From NCBI GenBank assembly GCA_002170885.2, contig NHHR02000005.1, positions 1-16,136 on the forward strand: 16,136 nt of DNA, written 5' to 3'. The stretch is from Rhizobiales bacterium TMED168. GTDB lineage: Bacteria; Pseudomonadota; Alphaproteobacteria; MED-G09. The translations under genes were made by a program, and so were the position numbers. The notes below the pieces were generated by a model. That model did not search any database. It saw only the letters and a list, made by a program, of their open reading frames with translations, and was not told the origin of the DNA. This document shows positions 14,715 through 16,136 of the stretch, piece after piece; position 1 is the stretch's first letter, and every line of letters begins with the position of its first letter.

Positions 14715-16022
14715 ATGTCTGATTTATCATTATGGCCAAGTAAAAAATATGCATGGTTTCTAACTACGCTTTTATTAGTAACCTATACTGTGTCTTTTAT
14801 TGATAGGGCTATGATTAATCTTCTCATTGACCCCATTAGAACAGATTTAGATCTTTCAGATATTCAAATGGGTCAAATTCTAGGTCCTGGTTTTATGATA
14901 AGTTACATTCTTTTTAGCTTACCTGTTGGAAGGATGGTTGACAAATTCAATAGAATTGTTGTTTTGATTGGAGGAATACTCCTTTGGAGTTTGGCAACAG
15001 CTGCCCACGGATTTTCGAGCGACTATTATAGTCTTTTTGTCTCTCGTGCAGGTGTTGGTGCTGGTGAAGCAGCGGTAACCCCAGCCTCGTGGTCTATTAT
15101 TGCAGATTTATTTCGTCCTGAAGAAAGAGCCTTTCCAATGAGTTTTTATTTAATGGGTCCATATATTGGTCAGGGCTTAGCCCTTCTTTTTGGAGGATTG
15201 ATTATTCAACTTTACACAGTTCCAGTAGAAATTTTTGGTATTATTCTTCAACCATGGCAAATGATTTTTATACTTATTGCTATTCCTGGATTTATTTTAT
15301 CACTTGGTCTAGCATTTCTTTCAGATCCAGAAAGAAAAGGAATTATTAATAAAGAAAAACAAAAGGACGAATCTTTTATCGATGTCATTGCCTATATTAA
15401 AAGTAAATTTTCTGCCTACTTTACCTTAATGATTGCTGCCTCATTTATAGTTGTTCTTCTTTATACTTTTCAAGCTTGGGTACCTACATATATAGCTAGA
15501 ATTCATGGCTGGGATTTATCAAGAGTTGGTTACCTTTTTGGAATAGTAACACTTATATCTGGTTCATTAGGAGTTCTTTCTGGTCCAGTATTAGAGAGAT
15601 TTCTTGAAACAAAGGGTATCAAAAACTCAACACACTCAGTTTTTCTTATTTCTGCTTTAGCACTTGCAGTTATTCCTGCGTTAACATTCTCATTTGTTTC
15701 GGAAAAATTGGTACTTTATGGAATGTTTATTATTAGTTTTTTTATTACTTTACCAATGGCATGTTTTGCATCTGGCCTTCAGAAAATGACGCCACAGAAT
15801 TACAGGGGCTCCGTTTCGGGCTTATATGTTTTTATTATGAATATTGTTGGATTAAGTTTAGGTCCTACGGTCGTACCTTTTTTCACAAGTGTTATTTTTC
15901 AAAGTGATATGTCTATTAATTTAGCACTAAGTTACACCTTCTTAATTTTTGGCCCTCTATCATTTACTATTTTCTTTTTTGGAAGAAAATCACTCAATAA
16001 AGAGTTGCAATCAGTTCATTAA
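14715..16022 (+). CDS. MFS permease, Spinster-like
   Basis: A 435-residue inner-membrane transporter with about 12 hydrophobic helices. D30-R31 in TM1 (SFIDRAMIN), the motif A loop between TM2 and TM3 (VGRMVDKFNR, residues 71-80), R111 and the segment GVGAGEAAVTPASWSIIADLF (113-133) match the Spinster-like branch of the Major Facilitator Superfamily, often found beside genes for breakdown of hydrophobic or aromatic compounds. A long central cytoplasmic loop (about 200-230) separates the halves. AGAGG lies 4 bases before the ATG. It is cut off from the exported-protein genes by the terminator and converges on tRNA-Ala. The substrate cannot be read from sequence. Confidence 0.9.
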   Translation: MSDLSLWPSKKYAWFLTTLLLVTYTVSFIDRAMINLLIDPIRTDLDLSDIQMGQILGPGFMISYILFSLPVGRMVDKFNRIVVLIGGILLWSLATAAHGFSSDYYSLFVSRAGVGAGEAAVTPASWSIIADLFRPEERAFPMSFYLMGPYIGQGLALLFGGLIIQLYTVPVEIFGIILQPWQMIFILIAIPGFILSLGLAFLSDPERKGIINKEKQKDESFIDVIAYIKSKFSAYFTLMIAASFIVVLLYTFQAWVPTYIARIHGWDLSRVGYLFGIVTLISGSLGVLSGPVLERFLETKGIKNSTHSVFLISALALAVIPALTFSFVSEKLVLYGMFIISFFITLPMACFASGLQKMTPQNYRGSVSGLYVFIMNIVGLSLGPTVVPFFTSVIFQSDMSINLALSYTFLIFGPLSFTIFFFGRKSLNKELQSVH

Positions 16023-16036
16023 AAATTTTTTTAAAT

Positions 16037-16112
16037 TGGTGGAGCCAGACGGGATCGAACCGACGACCTTCTGGTTGCAAACCAGACGCTCTCCCAACTG
16101 AGCTATGGCCCC
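16037..16112 (-). tRNA. tRNA-Ala (anticodon TGC)
   Basis: A 76-base cloverleaf on the minus strand with encoded CCA. The acceptor GGGGCCA pairs with TGGCTCC and includes the G3-U70 pair that is the main alanine identity element. D arm GCTC...GAGC, anticodon stem TCTGG/CCAGA with loop TTTGCAA, anticodon TGC (complement of 16077-16079). In many Proteobacteria this tRNA sits in the rRNA operon before 23S; here an MFS gene, not 23S rRNA, lies on its 3' side, so this copy is outside a standard rrn spacer. Confidence 0.97.
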
Positions 16113-16123
16113 ACTGATAAACT

Positions 16124-16129
16124 CTTATA
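16124..16129 (-). promoter_or_regulatory. Possible -10 box of tRNA-Ala
   Basis: TATAAG on the minus strand would start transcription near 16117, about four bases before the tRNA. The -35 position falls beyond the window edge, so this cannot be confirmed here. Confidence 0.35.
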
Positions 16130-16136
16130 GGGCAAG

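Noticed and set aside
16021..16036. A/T palindrome between the MFS stop and tRNA-Ala as a terminator
   Set aside because: It has no GC in the stem and no clear loop plus T-tract layout; chance AT symmetry is likely.
1..16136. CRISPR arrays, insertion sequences, phage genes, rRNA genes, riboswitches
   Set aside because: Read for regular spaced repeats, transposase or integrase motifs, rRNA and known riboswitch cores; nothing supportable was found.

Overview
The window is strongly AT-rich and reads as a piece of an alphaproteobacterial chromosome, probably from a small-genome planktonic (marine-type) lineage. The best evidence is the minus-strand run rpmH - rnpA - yidC - engB (2596 down to 1). 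In Alphaproteobacteria engB follows yidC directly, whereas Gammaproteobacteria usually have yidD after rnpA and mnmE after yidC. The YidC and RnpA proteins also read as alphaproteobacterial. Base composition looks uniform, and I see no integrase, transposase, phage gene or CRISPR array. The species and habitat are inferences.

Layout. (1) 1-2596, minus strand: the core translation and membrane-biogenesis operon, with a good sigma70-type promoter in front of rpmH and a perfect dyad across its predicted start of transcription. (2) 2674-3697, minus: rmuC and a tRNA-Arg(ACG). (3) 3736-8440: a P1-family (DmpA/NylC-type) self-cleaving hydrolase, divergent from a plus-strand run of exported gamma-glutamyltransferase, a MatB-like malonyl-CoA synthetase and a small limonene-epoxide-hydrolase-fold protein. 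(4) 8448-12117: a minus-strand glyoxalase/VOC protein, divergent from a D-aminoacylase-like amidohydrolase and a Rieske oxygenase alpha subunit. (5) 12349-14634: three consecutive genes for exported proteins I cannot assign to a characterised family. The first two are paralogues, each built of two repeated halves with matching cysteines; the third also looks two-fold repeated. An intrinsic terminator closes the set. (6) 14715-16022: an MFS permease. (7) 16037-16112, minus: tRNA-Ala(TGC).

How the parts may fit together. Genes 1-2596 serve translation and membrane insertion and are housekeeping. The block between the two tRNA genes (3698-16036) is accessory in character: hydrolases acting on amide or peptide bonds, an oxygenase, CoA activation, an epoxide-hydrolase-like enzyme, exported proteins and a permease. 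This resembles a scavenging or catabolic neighbourhood for small organic molecules, but no common substrate can be read from the sequence. The least explained part, and the best candidate for something undescribed, is the exported trio at 12349-14634, whose first gene has its Shine-Dalgarno site inside a predicted hairpin.

No stretch longer than about 300 bases lacks a gene. The largest gap is 12118-12348.
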